NCBI GenBank assembly: GCA_007556525.1
Contig: SWJS01000001.1
Location: 152,249-216,248, forward strand
Reading direction: 5' to 3'
Length of the DNA stretch: 64,000 nucleotides
Origin: Lysobacteraceae bacterium CU05-9
Lineage (GTDB): Bacteria; Pseudomonadota; Gammaproteobacteria; Xanthomonadales; Xanthomonadaceae
A model generated the notes under the pieces. That model saw nothing but the letters and a program-made list of their open reading frames with translations. It did not search any database and was not told where the DNA came from. This document shows, piece by piece, positions 1 to 9,000 of the stretch (within the stretch, counting starts at the first letter, position 1; the number at the start of each line of letters is the position of its first letter). The translations under genes were made by a program, and so were the position numbers.

Positions 1-177
1 GATCGTTGCAACGAAATGCTCGGCCCTATGCTCGGCACACTGCACAATTTGCGCTACTACCAGCGTGTGATGAAGCAAATGCGCGATGCCATCGAAGTCG
101 GTCAGCTGGATCAATTCCGGGCCGAATTTTACGCCAAGCGTGGCATGGACCTCCCAAAATCCAACCCTGAGCCTTGA
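1..177 (+). CDS. tgt: tRNA-guanine transglycosylase, C-terminal end (partial)
   Basis: The window opens inside this gene; only the last 58 codons are present, read in frame from base 1 to the TGA at 175-177. The peptide begins [11 protein letters not shown] and continues [14 protein letters not shown], which is the conserved C-terminal tail of bacterial Tgt. The enzyme exchanges guanine for preQ1 at position 34 of GUN-anticodon tRNAs in queuosine synthesis. The catalytic aspartates and most of the zinc site lie upstream of the window. The next gene is yajC, an arrangement common in Gammaproteobacteria. Identity is inferred from a short but distinctive tail. Confidence 0.88.
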   Translation, partial: DRCNEMLGPMLGTLHNLRYYQRVMKQMRDAIEVGQLDQFRAEFYAKRGMDLPKSNPEP

Positions 178-205
178 AACATCCTCAGTAGGACCTTATT
201 CCCCT

Positions 206-211
206 TATAAT
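206..211 (+). promoter_or_regulatory. Candidate -10 element upstream of yajC
   Basis: A perfect TATAAT lies 42 bases before the yajC start, flanked by CCCC (201-204) and GGGG (213-216), so it also sits in a small G/C-clamped inverted repeat. I see no good -35 hexamer at 16-18 bases upstream. It could allow yajC-secD-secF to be transcribed separately from tgt, but this rests on the hexamer alone. Confidence 0.4.
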
Positions 212-252
212 TGGGGGTTCACTTTTTCGACCCCGTTAACTGAGGCGATTTC

Positions 253-597
253 ATGAGTTTGACTGATCTGTTTATTTCGACCGCACACGCACAAGCTGGC
301 GGCGGCTCTGCCGGTGGTGGACTGGGTTCCATGCTGTTGATGTTCCCGCTGCTGTTCGTTGTGATGTATTTCCTGACGATCCGTCCGCAAATGAAGAAGC
401 AGAAAGAACACAAGGCCATGCTTGACGCGCTGTCCGCAGGCGATGAAGTCCTGACGAACGGTGGCATCGCAGGCCGCGTGAAGTCGATCGGCGAACAATT
501 CGTCAGTGTCGAAATTGCTGACAACACCGTGATCCGCGTCCAGAAGGGTGCGCTCGCGATGGTCCTGCCGAAGGGCACATTGGCCAAGGCGGCCTAA
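253..597 (+). CDS. yajC: Preprotein translocase subunit YajC
   Basis: YajC is a small inner-membrane protein that joins SecD and SecF in the accessory complex of the SecYEG translocon. The 114-residue product is the usual family size. It has a short Gly-rich N-terminal segment, one membrane helix at about residues 24-42 (LGSMLLMFPLLFVVMYF), the conserved RPQ at 44-46 and a basic-to-hydrophilic cytoplasmic tail with the family's DEVLTNGGIAG stretch. It sits between tgt and secD as in most Gammaproteobacteria. The start has no strong Shine-Dalgarno sequence but is the first Met before the conserved region. Confidence 0.96.
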   Translation: MSLTDLFISTAHAQAGGGSAGGGLGSMLLMFPLLFVVMYFLTIRPQMKKQKEHKAMLDALSAGDEVLTNGGIAGRVKSIGEQFVSVEIADNTVIRVQKGALAMVLPKGTLAKAA

Positions 598-614
598 GAG
601 TTATTTTTTCAGAG

Positions 615-633
615 AGCGGGCATTGCGCCCGCT
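615..633 (+). terminator. Hairpin between yajC and secD (possible attenuator)
   Basis: AGCGGGC (615-621) and GCCCGCT (627-633) form a perfect 7-bp GC-rich stem with a 5-base loop, followed by TTCGCTGTTTT. It starts 18 bases after the yajC stop and ends about 25 bases before the preferred secD start. The T-run is interrupted, so it may be a weak terminator, a processing site or an mRNA-stability hairpin that sets the YajC:SecD ratio. Its function is inferred. Confidence 0.45.
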
Positions 634-657
634 TTCGCTGTTTTGAGTTCCGTTCCT

Positions 658-2523
658 ATGTTGACCTTCCCCCGCTGGAAATATTTCATCGTCCTCGTTG
701 TGACGATCCTTGCATTCCTGTATGCGATGCCGAACATCTATCCTCAGGATAGTTCGGTGCAGATCAGCTCCGCACGTGGCGCGCCGATCAATGCCGCACT
801 GGAAACGCGCGTAAAGAATGTCGTTGCAGCAGCCGGGATCACACCGAAGTCGATTGAGATCGTGAAGGACAACGTTCTTGTCCGTTTACACAATCCGGAT
901 GATCAGTCGGTTGCAGCGGATTCGCTCCGCAGTGAGCTGGGCTCGGACTACGTCGTCGCGTTGAACCTCGCTTCCAACGTTCCAGCTTGGCTGACGAAGA
1001 TCGGTGCACGCCAAATGTATCTCGGCCTCGACTTGCAGGGTGGTGTTCACTTCACGATGCAGGTCGACCAGAAGGCTGCACTGGACAAGCGCGTTGAGGC
1101 GATGGCGGAAGAAGTCCGCAATACCTTGGCGGATAAGAAGATCGTTCCGGATTCTGTCGATCGCACGGCAACGAACGTCATCACGATCAAACTGCGCAAC
1201 CCGGCAGACGTCGGTCCTGCACAGGATGCACTGTTCCTTTCGCAGCCAACACTGCAGTTCAACGCAGAAGGAACGAATCTGCAGATGATCATCCCGGAAG
1301 CTGAGACCCGCCGTCTCGCTGCGGAAGCCATTGAGCAGAACGTCGGCACGTTGCGTAACCGCATTAACGCGCTCGGCGTGTCGGAACCTGTGATTCAACG
1401 TCAAGGTGACAGCCGCATTGTGGTTCAGTTGCCGGGTGTTCAAGACACCGCGCAAGCGAAGCGCGTACTGGGTGCAACAGCAACCCTGGAATGGCGTGCA
1501 ACGCTTGATGGTGATGCCGTCGCAGCAGCGGAGTCGGGTAATGTCCCACCGAATGCGCGGGTTTTTTATTACAAGCAACGTGGACCGGGTGGTCAGCAGA
1601 TTCCTGTGTTGCTGAGCAAGCGTGTGATCGCAACGGGTGACCAGATGGTGACGGCATCGGCATCGACCGATCCGCAATCGGGTACGCCTTCGGTCAACGT
1701 CAAGTTGAATGACGCAGCAGGTCAACGCATGTTTGACTTCACAAGCCAGAACGTCGGCAAGAACATGGCCGTTGTCTATGTTGAACGCATTCCTGAAGTG
1801 CAGATGGTTGATGGCAAGGAAGTACACACCACGCGCATCAGCGAAGAAGTGATCTCGAATGCGACGGTCAACGGCGTTTTCGGCAAGGAATTCATTACGT
1901 CCGGTCTGGGTTCGATGCAGGAAGCGCAGGATCTGGCTTTGCTGTTGCGCTCCGGTTCGTTGGCGGCGCCGATGGACTTCGTTGAAGAACGCGTTGTCGG
2001 TCCTTCGCTCGGTAAGCAGAACGTTGAGAACGGCATGAAAGCAATTTCATATTCGTTCGGCTTCGCGTTGCTGTTCTTCCTGTTCTACTACCGCATGTTC
2101 GGCATCATCACGGTTCTTTCGTTGTTGTTGAACTTGCTGTTGCTGGTTGCCGTCATGAGCTTGTTCGGAGCAACGCTGACCCTGCCAGGCTTGGCGGGTA
2201 TCGCATTGACCGTTGGTATGTCCGTTGACGCAAACGTCCTGATTAACGAGCGGATACGGGAGGAGCTTCGGGACGGGTTACCGCCCAAGGCGGCAATCGC
2301 CAGAGGCTACGAACGCGCAACCGGTACGATTTGGGACGCGAACGTCACGGCAATTCTTGCAGGTATTGCATTGTTCGCATTCGGTACCGGTCCGGTGAAG
2401 GGCTTCGCCGTCTCGATGATCGTCGGTATCGTGACCTCGATGTATACCGCAGTTACAGTTTCACGCGCATTGGCAACGATCGTTTACGGTGGCAACCGTA
2501 AGGTCAAGTCGGTCGCGATTTAA
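658..2523 (+). CDS. secD: Protein translocase subunit SecD
   Basis: SecD is an RND-like membrane protein that, with SecF, uses the proton-motive force to pull preproteins out of SecYEG on the periplasmic side. The product is 621 residues (E. coli 615). It has an N-terminal membrane helix (WKYFIVLVVTILAFLYAMP), a large periplasmic domain starting near DLQGGVHF (about residues 125-132) and five C-terminal helices including GMSVDANVLINERIREEL. I take the ATG at 658 (MLTFPRWKYF), because family members start at this motif. An in-frame TTG at 643 would add five residues. secF follows after 11 bases. Confidence 0.96.
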   Translation: MLTFPRWKYFIVLVVTILAFLYAMPNIYPQDSSVQISSARGAPINAALETRVKNVVAAAGITPKSIEIVKDNVLVRLHNPDDQSVAADSLRSELGSDYVVALNLASNVPAWLTKIGARQMYLGLDLQGGVHFTMQVDQKAALDKRVEAMAEEVRNTLADKKIVPDSVDRTATNVITIKLRNPADVGPAQDALFLSQPTLQFNAEGTNLQMIIPEAETRRLAAEAIEQNVGTLRNRINALGVSEPVIQRQGDSRIVVQLPGVQDTAQAKRVLGATATLEWRATLDGDAVAAAESGNVPPNARVFYYKQRGPGGQQIPVLLSKRVIATGDQMVTASASTDPQSGTPSVNVKLNDAAGQRMFDFTSQNVGKNMAVVYVERIPEVQMVDGKEVHTTRISEEVISNATVNGVFGKEFITSGLGSMQEAQDLALLLRSGSLAAPMDFVEERVVGPSLGKQNVENGMKAISYSFGFALLFFLFYYRMFGIITVLSLLLNLLLLVAVMSLFGATLTLPGLAGIALTVGMSVDANVLINERIREELRDGLPPKAAIARGYERATGTIWDANVTAILAGIALFAFGTGPVKGFAVSMIVGIVTSMYTAVTVSRALATIVYGGNRKVKSVAI

Positions 2524-2534
2524 GGGAGAACATC

Positions 2535-3497
2535 ATGAAACCATTTAACGTTTTCCCATATGGCTCGAAGATTGACTTCATGCGAGTGCGCTGGTTTTCG
2601 ATGGGGCTTGCAATTGCGCTTGCTGTCATCTCATTGATCGGCATCGCCACGAAGGGCTTCAATTTCGCACTCGACTTCACCGGTGGTACGGCGGTCGAAT
2701 TGCATTTCGATAAGCCAGTGAATGTCGAACAGGTTCGCGGCAAGCTGGACGACGGTGGCTTCGGTGGGGCGCAAGTTCAGACCTTCGGTTCCGGCAACGA
2801 TCTTCTGGTCCGTCTGCAGACGATTGGTGACAGTGAAGGTGTCAACAAGGTCAGCCAGCAAACCGCAACGCAAATCCAGAAGTTGCTGACAACGGATGGC
2901 AACAAGGCATCGGTCGTGAGCTCGGAGTTTGTCGGTCCTCAAGTCGGTAAGGATCTCGCACAGAACGGTGTTTGGGCAGTTGTGTTCGTGTTGGTCGGAT
3001 TCCTGATCTACATCTCATTCCGTTTCGAAAAGAAATTCGCAGTCGCGGCAGTCGTCGGCACATTGCACGACGTCCTGATCTGTTTGGGTTGGTTCGCATG
3101 GACGCAACATGAGTTCGACTTGACGGTGCTCGCGGGTGTTTTGTCCGTCATGGGTTTCTCGATCAACGATACGATCGTGGTGTTCGACCGTGTGCGTGAG
3201 AACTTCCGTTCGATGCGTGGCGATCCGAAGAATATTTTGAATATCTCGATCAACCAAACGCTGTCGCGTACCGTCATTACGTCGTTCGTTGCGTTGCTGT
3301 CCGCTTTGGCACTGTACATCTACGGCGGTGATTCGATGCGCGGCATGTCCGAAGCGATGATCATCGGTATCGTGATTGGTACGCTGTCATCGATCTTCAT
3401 CTCGGCGCCAATGTTGACGCTGAAGCATCTGCGCGTGACGCATGAAGATATGATGCCGAAGACCAAGTACGACGCAGAACTCGCGCGTCGTCCTTAA
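2535..3497 (+). CDS. secF: Protein translocase subunit SecF
   Basis: SecF is the partner of SecD in the proton-driven accessory translocase. The 320-residue product has the N-terminal helix, the DFTGGTAVELHF motif near residue 48, a short periplasmic domain and C-terminal helices that include the signature FSINDTIVVFDRVREN. Length is typical (E. coli 323). The SD GGGAGA lies just upstream of the ATG. It is the last gene of the tgt-yajC-secD-secF unit and is followed by an intrinsic terminator shared with the convergent suhB. Confidence 0.97.
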   Translation: MKPFNVFPYGSKIDFMRVRWFSMGLAIALAVISLIGIATKGFNFALDFTGGTAVELHFDKPVNVEQVRGKLDDGGFGGAQVQTFGSGNDLLVRLQTIGDSEGVNKVSQQTATQIQKLLTTDGNKASVVSSEFVGPQVGKDLAQNGVWAVVFVLVGFLIYISFRFEKKFAVAAVVGTLHDVLICLGWFAWTQHEFDLTVLAGVLSVMGFSINDTIVVFDRVRENFRSMRGDPKNILNISINQTLSRTVITSFVALLSALALYIYGGDSMRGMSEAMIIGIVIGTLSSIFISAPMLTLKHLRVTHEDMMPKTKYDAELARRP

Positions 3498-3520
3498 GCT
3501 TCAGGACTTCAAATGCAAAA

Positions 3521-3543
3521 AAGCCAGGCGACATGCCTGGCTT
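3521..3543. terminator. Bidirectional intrinsic terminator secF / suhB
   Basis: AAGCCAGGC (3521-3529) and GCCTGGCTT (3535-3543) form a perfect 9-bp stem with a GACAT loop. Six A's lie on its left side and TTTCTTGTT on its right, giving a usable U-tract on both strands. It lies 23 bases after secF and 22 bases after suhB, so it can end transcription from both sides. Confidence 0.9.
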
Positions 3544-3565
3544 TCTTGTTACGCGTTTGAATCAA

Positions 3566-4396
3566 TCAACGAAATGCTGCGGCGTAGCCTGAGCTCTGGA
3601 TCGTCTTCACCAATGCGTCGGCAACCTTGACGTTACCTGCGACCAATGGACGGCCTTCGACGTTCGCCATGTCCATAGCTTTCGTCTTCAAGCCATTGAA
3701 GTCGCAGACCTTGCCGCCGGATTCGCGGACCATCAGTACACCAGCTGCGATGTCCCATGGCTTCACGCCGGCTTCGAAATATGCGTCTGCCTTGCCAGCA
3801 GCAACATAAGCAAGATCCAAAGCGGCGGAGCCCGTGCGGCGGATATCTTCTGCGACGCCCAGCAATTCTTCGACCGTGCGCATTTGCGGTGCAATGCGTT
3901 CGCGCTCGCGAGGAGGGAAGCCGGTGATGATCATCGCGCCTTCAAGATTGTTGCGGTCCGCGACACGGATGCGCTTGTCATTCAACATTGCTCCCGAGCC
4001 CTTGCTCGCCGTGAACAGGTCATTGCGCAACGGATCAAAAATCACGCCATGAATCGGCTCGCCATCTTCGCACAACGCAATCGACACGCAGAAGTGACCG
4101 ATGCCATGTAGGTAGTTGCTGGTGCCGTCGAGTGGATCAATGACGTAGGTGAACTTGGCGCCGGATTCAGCAAGCTTGCTCGCGCCGGATTCTTCGCCGA
4201 TGATGCCGAAGTCAGGGTTCGCGTACTTGAGTTCCTTGATGATGATTTCTTCAGCCTTGCGATCGACTTCGGATGCGAAGTCCATGCGACCCTTCTCCTC
4301 AACCTTGATGGATTCAAGGCGGTTCATGTGGCTCAGCAAAACATTTCCGGCGGCGCGTGCGGCCTTAACCATGATAGTGACTGCGGGTTTCTGCAT
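3566..4396 (-). CDS. suhB: Inositol-1-monophosphatase family protein SuhB
   Basis: This is a Mg-dependent phosphatase of the IMPase fold; in E. coli SuhB also takes part in rRNA antitermination complexes. The 276-residue product has all the metal-site motifs: GEES (67-70), DPLDGTSN (87-94) and KPWDIAAG (212-219). The ATG at 4396 ([14 protein letters not shown]) matches the family N terminus and is preceded by TGGAG. The open frame extends further upstream but that extension does not look like protein. Divergent from trmJ, an arrangement also seen in E. coli. Whether the main role here is inositol phosphate hydrolysis or transcription is not decided by sequence. Confidence 0.95.
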   Translation of the reverse strand: MQKPAVTIMVKAARAAGNVLLSHMNRLESIKVEEKGRMDFASEVDRKAEEIIIKELKYANPDFGIIGEESGASKLAESGAKFTYVIDPLDGTSNYLHGIGHFCVSIALCEDGEPIHGVIFDPLRNDLFTASKGSGAMLNDKRIRVADRNNLEGAMIITGFPPRERERIAPQMRTVEELLGVAEDIRRTGSAALDLAYVAAGKADAYFEAGVKPWDIAAGVLMVRESGGKVCDFNGLKTKAMDMANVEGRPLVAGNVKVADALVKTIQSSGYAAAFR

Positions 4397-4509
4397 ACGG
4401 AAAGTGCTCCAGGGAGGATTGAGGGCATTGCTGGCGAAGTAAAAAGAACAGTTGGCGTCGAGCGCCGTCGCACAGTTTATCATTGAATGTCCGATTGACA
4501 GGCAATTCC

Positions 4510-5289
4510 ATGCGACAACTCCTATCTGAAACCGTGAGACGGGTCCGTTTTGTGCTTGTTGCCACCCAGCATTCCGGCAACACTGGCTCGGCAGCGCGCG
4601 CACTGAAAACGATGGGGTTCGATCACCTGGTGCTCGTGAATCCAGCCAGGTTGCCCGACGAAACCGCGCATGCAATGGCTGCGGGCGCCGAAGATGTCCT
4701 GGATGGCGCGCGAATTTGCAGCACCTTGGAGGAGGCGGTCGCTGACTGTCGCTGGGTTGTTGGGACGACAGCACGCGCGCGGCGCATCGGACTGGAAGAG
4801 CTGACACCCCGCCAAGCTAGCCAGCGCGCTCGATCGATCCTCAATGAAAGCGATGGCGCGGAGATCGCAATCGTGTTCGGCCGTGAGCGTACCGGATTGA
4901 CCAACGACGAACTTCAGTTGTGCAACGCCGGCTTGATGATTGACGCAAATCCCGAATACAGCTCGTTGAATCTCGCAGCCGCGGTGCAGGTCATTGCGTA
5001 TGAGTTGCGGACTCAGCTGACCGACGACGAAGCCGAAAGCGCAAGCAGCGTGACGTTGCAGTGGCAGCCGGATAAGGCGGCGACGCATGGGCAGTTGGAA
5101 GGATTTTTTGGACAGACGGCCAAAATCCTTGAGCGCATTGATTTCCATAAAGGTCGCGAGGAACGGTCGGCGTTGTTCAAGTTGCGCAGGTTATTCATGC
5201 GCTGGCCGATGGATGAGAAGGAACTGCGGATGTTGCGTGGCATATTGCATGATATGGAACGCGCGTTGAGAATACAGAGTGATGATTAA
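4510..5289 (+). CDS. trmJ: tRNA (cytidine/uridine-2'-O-)-methyltransferase TrmJ
   Basis: TrmJ is a SPOUT-class methyltransferase that modifies the ribose of tRNA position 32. The 259-residue product shows the family N terminus [23 protein letters not shown] (residues 15-37), split here only for reading, and the knotted-fold motifs FGRERTGL (123-130) and [10 protein letters not shown] (151-160). E. coli TrmJ is 246 residues. I choose the ATG at 4510; an in-frame TTG lies at 4483. Its last 8 bases overlap the next gene, suggesting coupling to the binding protein downstream, an unusual partner for a tRNA enzyme. Confidence 0.93.
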   Translation: MRQLLSETVRRVRFVLVATQHSGNTGSAARALKTMGFDHLVLVNPARLPDETAHAMAAGAEDVLDGARICSTLEEAVADCRWVVGTTARARRIGLEELTPRQASQRARSILNESDGAEIAIVFGRERTGLTNDELQLCNAGLMIDANPEYSSLNLAAAVQVIAYELRTQLTDDEAESASSVTLQWQPDKAATHGQLEGFFGQTAKILERIDFHKGREERSALFKLRRLFMRWPMDEKELRMLRGILHDMERALRIQSDD

Positions 5290-6187
5290 GGGTTTTGTCA
5301 GTGCGTTGCTGCTCACGGTATCGATCTTCGGCATGCATTCGGTGCAGGCTGAGGAACTCGTGTTCGGACGCATCAGTGATAGCCCGAAGGATTCCTATCG
5401 CGAACTGAAACCGTTGCTGGATTACGTCGTGCCGCGGATGAAGTCCGTTGGTGTCACGAGCGGACGCATCCTCATGGCGAAGGATATGTCGCAGATGCTC
5501 GGATTCCTGCGTCGTGGCGAAGTCGATTGGGTATCCGAGACGACAGCGATGGGAACACTGCTGCAAGTCCGCGGTAATGCGGTGCCGATTCTGCTGACGG
5601 AACGGTCAGGCGTGGCGACATACAAGACATTGATTTTCGTGCGTAAGGATAGTCCGATCATGGACTTGTCGCAGATGAAAGGTCGCAGCATTGCATTTCA
5701 ACGGCCATCGTCGACGACGTCGTTTTTCTTGCCGGCATCGATGCTACTCGAGAAGAAGTACCGTCTGCAGAACCTGCAGTCGCCTTTCACGAAAGTGGAC
5801 TCGCATGAAGTCGGGTATATTTTTGCGCAGTCCGAACGCAATATTTCGACGTGGGTGCACAAGCGCATCGTTGACGCAGGAACGTTCAGTACGATCGGCT
5901 GGGAGAATCCCAATCAGATGCCGCCGCAGTTCCGCAAGGATTTCCGCGTGATTGCAACCAGTGCAGAGGTCCCGCGTGCGTTGGAACTCGTGTCGCCGCA
6001 GTTGTCGCCGAAGATCCGTGAGCGACTGAAGGAAGTCCTGCTCAACGCGCATCAGGATCCTGCGGCCGCCAAGGCATTGCAAAGTTACTACCGAACGCGC
6101 GTATTCAAGCCGGTATCGCCTGAAGAGATGCGCAAGCTTCGCGCGATGGGTGGGCGAATGCATAACGTACGAGAGGCTCTGGAATAG
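5282..6187 (+). CDS. PhnD-like periplasmic phosphate/phosphonate-binding protein
   Basis: This 301-residue protein resembles the PhnD/PtxB-type substrate-binding proteins. It has a signal peptide at 1-22 ([23 protein letters not shown]), then LVFGRISDSPKDSYRELKPLLDYV, a lobe that handles ligand, and the segment KDSPIMDLSQMKGRSIAFQ typical of the family's LxDLxGKxVAF region. It has no ABC permease or ATPase nearby. It overlaps trmJ upstream by 8 bases and the GGDEF-EAL gene downstream by one base (TAGTG). The pairing suggests a ligand-binding sensor for the c-di-GMP protein rather than a transporter part. The ligand cannot be read from sequence. An in-frame GTG one codon upstream is also possible. 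Confidence 0.82.
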   Translation: MIKGFVSALLLTVSIFGMHSVQAEELVFGRISDSPKDSYRELKPLLDYVVPRMKSVGVTSGRILMAKDMSQMLGFLRRGEVDWVSETTAMGTLLQVRGNAVPILLTERSGVATYKTLIFVRKDSPIMDLSQMKGRSIAFQRPSSTTSFFLPASMLLEKKYRLQNLQSPFTKVDSHEVGYIFAQSERNISTWVHKRIVDAGTFSTIGWENPNQMPPQFRKDFRVIATSAEVPRALELVSPQLSPKIRERLKEVLLNAHQDPAAAKALQSYYRTRVFKPVSPEEMRKLRAMGGRMHNVREALE

Positions 6188-8388
6188 TGAACGTCCGTGG
6201 GATTCAAGGGCGTTTTAGCTTAGTCGTTGTGATCGGACTGATCTGTGCGCTCGGCGTTTTGGTGTTGCTGGTTGCACGGGAGCGGTTGACGGTTCAATCA
6301 CTTGAGAAGGTTGCGCGCGAGTCCATCACCAAGCTGGTCAGTTCCACGATTACGGCGAATACGCGTGCCACTGCCACACAGATGGCGGATGCGATGGCGA
6401 ACCCGCTTTATTACATGGATCTCGATACCATCGGAGCGATCCAATCGACGCACCGCAAGTTACCGTCCACTAAGTACATCATTGTCTATGATGAGCACGG
6501 CCGGATCGTGCATGACGGAACGGAGGACATTCTCAGTTTCGGAATGCCGCAAGTTGACCCGTTGGCCAATCAAATCATTGGAAGCCGCGCGCCGATGACG
6601 TTGCAGGACGGCATGATGTTGGACGTAAGTTCACCGATCATGATTGGTGAGAACAAGATCGGTGGAATTCGCATCGGTGTCGATCTCACTGAAGTGAAGC
6701 GCCAACAGGATGTCGCGATTGCCCAGCTGCACAACAACATGCAGCAGCGAATCCGCCGGCAGGAACTCGCATATATTCTCGCCGCATTGGTTGCCATCGT
6801 TACCAGCTTGGCAATGTTGCTTTACGTGAATCGCCGAATTGTCCATCCTTTGAAACGTCTCGCACGCGCAACTGATGAGTTTAAGGGCGGTCGCTTTGAG
6901 CCTGTCATCGACGACGGCAATGCGAACGAAATTGGCGTGCTGACCCGCTCGTTCAATCGAATGGGCCGCAACCTGGAATTGTATGATCGCGAAATCCGCA
7001 ACATGGCGTACACGGATAATTTGACCGGTCTTGCAAACCGGTTTGCGTTCCGGGAATTTCTCGAAGAAGCGATTCGTCCGAATGAAGTGGGCGAGCATCA
7101 GATGATCGGGGTGCTGTTTTTTGACATCGACCATTTCAAGCGCATCAACGATACGCACGGTCATTACGTGGGTGACGAGGTGCTGAAACTTTTCTCGGCA
7201 CGTGTGTTTGAAACGATGAAAAAGCACGGCGCCGATGCCGCAATGCTCGCCAGGTTCGGTGGCGACGAGTTCGTCATTGGATGGCCGTCGGGTGTATGGG
7301 GATCAGATCAGGCAACGACCGCAGGTGCATCGCGCGAACATCAACGTGTCGTCACTGAGTTGGCGAACGGCATACTTGAGACGATGCAGGCCCCGCTCGA
7401 AGCCGACGGTGAAACACTCGTCATTGATACCTCGATCGGAATAGCATTGTTTCCTGATGGCGATATCACTGCGGTTGAATTGATCAAGCGCGCGGACTCT
7501 GCGCTGTATCAGGCGAAAGAGGCCGGTAAAGGTTGTTACCGTTACTACGATTTTGAATTACAGCAGCGCAGTGAGCGGATGCTCCAGATCGAAATGGATT
7601 TGGAAGGTGCGTGGAAACGCGGCGAAATTACTGTTGCGTATCAGCCGATCTGCCGCCTTGATACCAATGCCATCGTTGCAGTCGAAGCACTTTTGCGATG
7701 GGTGCACCCGGAGCAAGGTCACATTGATCCGTCGCTCTTCATCGGCATGGCTGAAGCATCGGGCATCATCGATGTCCTTGGCAAGGAAATGCTTTACAAA
7801 GCATGCATGGACATCGCCGCAATTAAGCGTGAGCTTCCGGACGACTATCATCTGGCATTGACGGTGAACGTCAGCGCCTTGCAGCTGCGCGACGGAATTT
7901 TGCCTTCCATGATTGGCACCGCATTGAGAGAGTCAGGTTTGGACGCGAAAAGCCTGAGCGTTGAACTCACCGAAAGCGCCGTTCTCCAATACGCGGAAGT
8001 TGTCGAAGCACAGCTCGACCGTTTGCGCCGGATGGGCTGCGAAGTGTGGCTCGATGACTTCGGAACCGGCTACTCCGGTTTGAGTCAGTTGCGTCGCGTG
8101 CGCGTAAATGGTGTCAAGATTGACCGCTCTTTCATCTCAGACATCCTCACTGATGATGAAGATCTGCGGTTGACGTCGGCGATCATCGAGATGGCGCGTA
8201 CGCTCGAAATTCAATGCGTTGCGGAAGGCATCGAGAAGCAAGGTCAGCTTGATATCCTTCGTGAACGCGGTTGTGAATTTGGTCAGGGCTTCTTCGTCGC
8301 GCGTCCAATGCGGGCGGAAGCACTGCGCGAATTCATCCTCGAGCGCCATGCTGAGATCAAGCGCTTACAGCCGCCCGAGCTTTTCTAG
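6187..8388 (+). CDS. Membrane GGDEF-EAL bifunctional c-di-GMP protein
   Basis: The 733-residue product has a membrane helix (11-30), a periplasmic sensor region of about 165 residues with Cache-like YIIVYDEHGRIVHDG, a second helix (195-214) and a HAMP linker (215-268). A GGDEF domain follows with motif GGDEF at 358-362, then an EAL domain with EALLRW (500-505), ELTES, DDFGTG (623-628) and KIDRSFI (644-650). Both catalytic motifs are intact, so it could make and degrade c-di-GMP. The cyclase lacks the RxxD inhibitory site, since residues 349-352 read ADAA. GTG start overlaps the stop of the binding-protein gene. The last 24 bases overlap the convergent ExoD gene. Confidence 0.95.
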   Translation: MNVRGIQGRFSLVVVIGLICALGVLVLLVARERLTVQSLEKVARESITKLVSSTITANTRATATQMADAMANPLYYMDLDTIGAIQSTHRKLPSTKYIIVYDEHGRIVHDGTEDILSFGMPQVDPLANQIIGSRAPMTLQDGMMLDVSSPIMIGENKIGGIRIGVDLTEVKRQQDVAIAQLHNNMQQRIRRQELAYILAALVAIVTSLAMLLYVNRRIVHPLKRLARATDEFKGGRFEPVIDDGNANEIGVLTRSFNRMGRNLELYDREIRNMAYTDNLTGLANRFAFREFLEEAIRPNEVGEHQMIGVLFFDIDHFKRINDTHGHYVGDEVLKLFSARVFETMKKHGADAAMLARFGGDEFVIGWPSGVWGSDQATTAGASREHQRVVTELANGILETMQAPLEADGETLVIDTSIGIALFPDGDITAVELIKRADSALYQAKEAGKGCYRYYDFELQQRSERMLQIEMDLEGAWKRGEITVAYQPICRLDTNAIVAVEALLRWVHPEQGHIDPSLFIGMAEASGIIDVLGKEMLYKACMDIAAIKRELPDDYHLALTVNVSALQLRDGILPSMIGTALRESGLDAKSLSVELTESAVLQYAEVVEAQLDRLRRMGCEVWLDDFGTGYSGLSQLRRVRVNGVKIDRSFISDILTDDEDLRLTSAIIEMARTLEIQCVAEGIEKQGQLDILRERGCEFGQGFFVARPMRAEALREFILERHAEIKRLQPPELF

Positions 8389-9000
8389 AAGTCCATTGAG
8401 TTCGGCGACTAACGTACCGGACATGATGCCGAAAATCATGATCACAACGAAACCAATTCCCCAGCACACCAGCATGATGCCGCCGTCCTTTTCGATGAAG
8501 GCAATGGCGTACAGCAGTATCAGTAACGCGAAAATATAGTTCGTCCCGGGGATCGGCAGGAAAAGCAGCACGCCGAGCAACGCCAGCAAAAATCCCGTAA
8601 CAAACTCACCCGCGCGGTGATCGAATATGGCGGAAAGTCGCGGCTTGATCCACCGTTCGACGTACTGGAAAGGACTGCTTAGTGAACTTAGCGCACGTAC
8701 AAAGGTCGATCTCGCAATCATACGTTGACGGAAGAACTTTGGGAGCCACGGATGCTCCAGCCCAATCATCATCTGCAGGCCAACCAGGATGACAATGGGT
8801 CCCGAGAGTCCGCCAGCCAAACCGGGGATTGGAATCGCTGCGAACAACGTCGCAATCAACAACAGCATTCCGTAGCCGCGCTCGCCGAAATCATCAAGCA
8901 CGTTGGAAAGCTCAATGGAACTTTCAGGATCACCCTGTGCGAGTTCCTCAAGAATTCCTCTCGTGGTTTGTCGCTTGGCGTTTGGATCACGCGACGTCAT
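8365..9000 (-). CDS. ExoD-family membrane protein
   Basis: This 211-residue protein belongs to the ExoD family (exopolysaccharide synthesis ExoD), first linked to exopolysaccharide in rhizobia; the molecular role is unknown. Visible features are an N-terminal soluble part, the hydrophobic segments MLLLIATLFAAIPIPGLAGG, GPIVILVGLQMMIG and FLLALLGVLLFLPIPGTNY, and two C-terminal helices. The repeated PIPG turns are typical of the family. The start codon overlaps the stop of the upstream CorC-like gene (ATGA), so the two are probably co-translated. Confidence 0.85.
   Translation of the reverse strand: MTSRDPNAKRQTTRGILEELAQGDPESSIELSNVLDDFGERGYGMLLLIATLFAAIPIPGLAGGLSGPIVILVGLQMMIGLEHPWLPKFFRQRMIARSTFVRALSSLSSPFQYVERWIKPRLSAIFDHRAGEFVTGFLLALLGVLLFLPIPGTNYIFALLILLYAIAFIEKDGGIMLVCWGIGFVVIMIFGIMSGTLVAELNGLLEKLGRL

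Noticed and set aside
4495..4500. Perfect TTGACA upstream of trmJ as a -35 box
   Set aside because: It is only 10 bases before the trmJ ATG, so a matching -10 and start would fall inside the gene.
4397..4807. N-terminal extension of suhB to 413 residues
   Set aside because: The added peptide is Pro/Arg/Ser-rich, overlaps the trmJ coding region on the opposite strand, and has no counterpart in the family.
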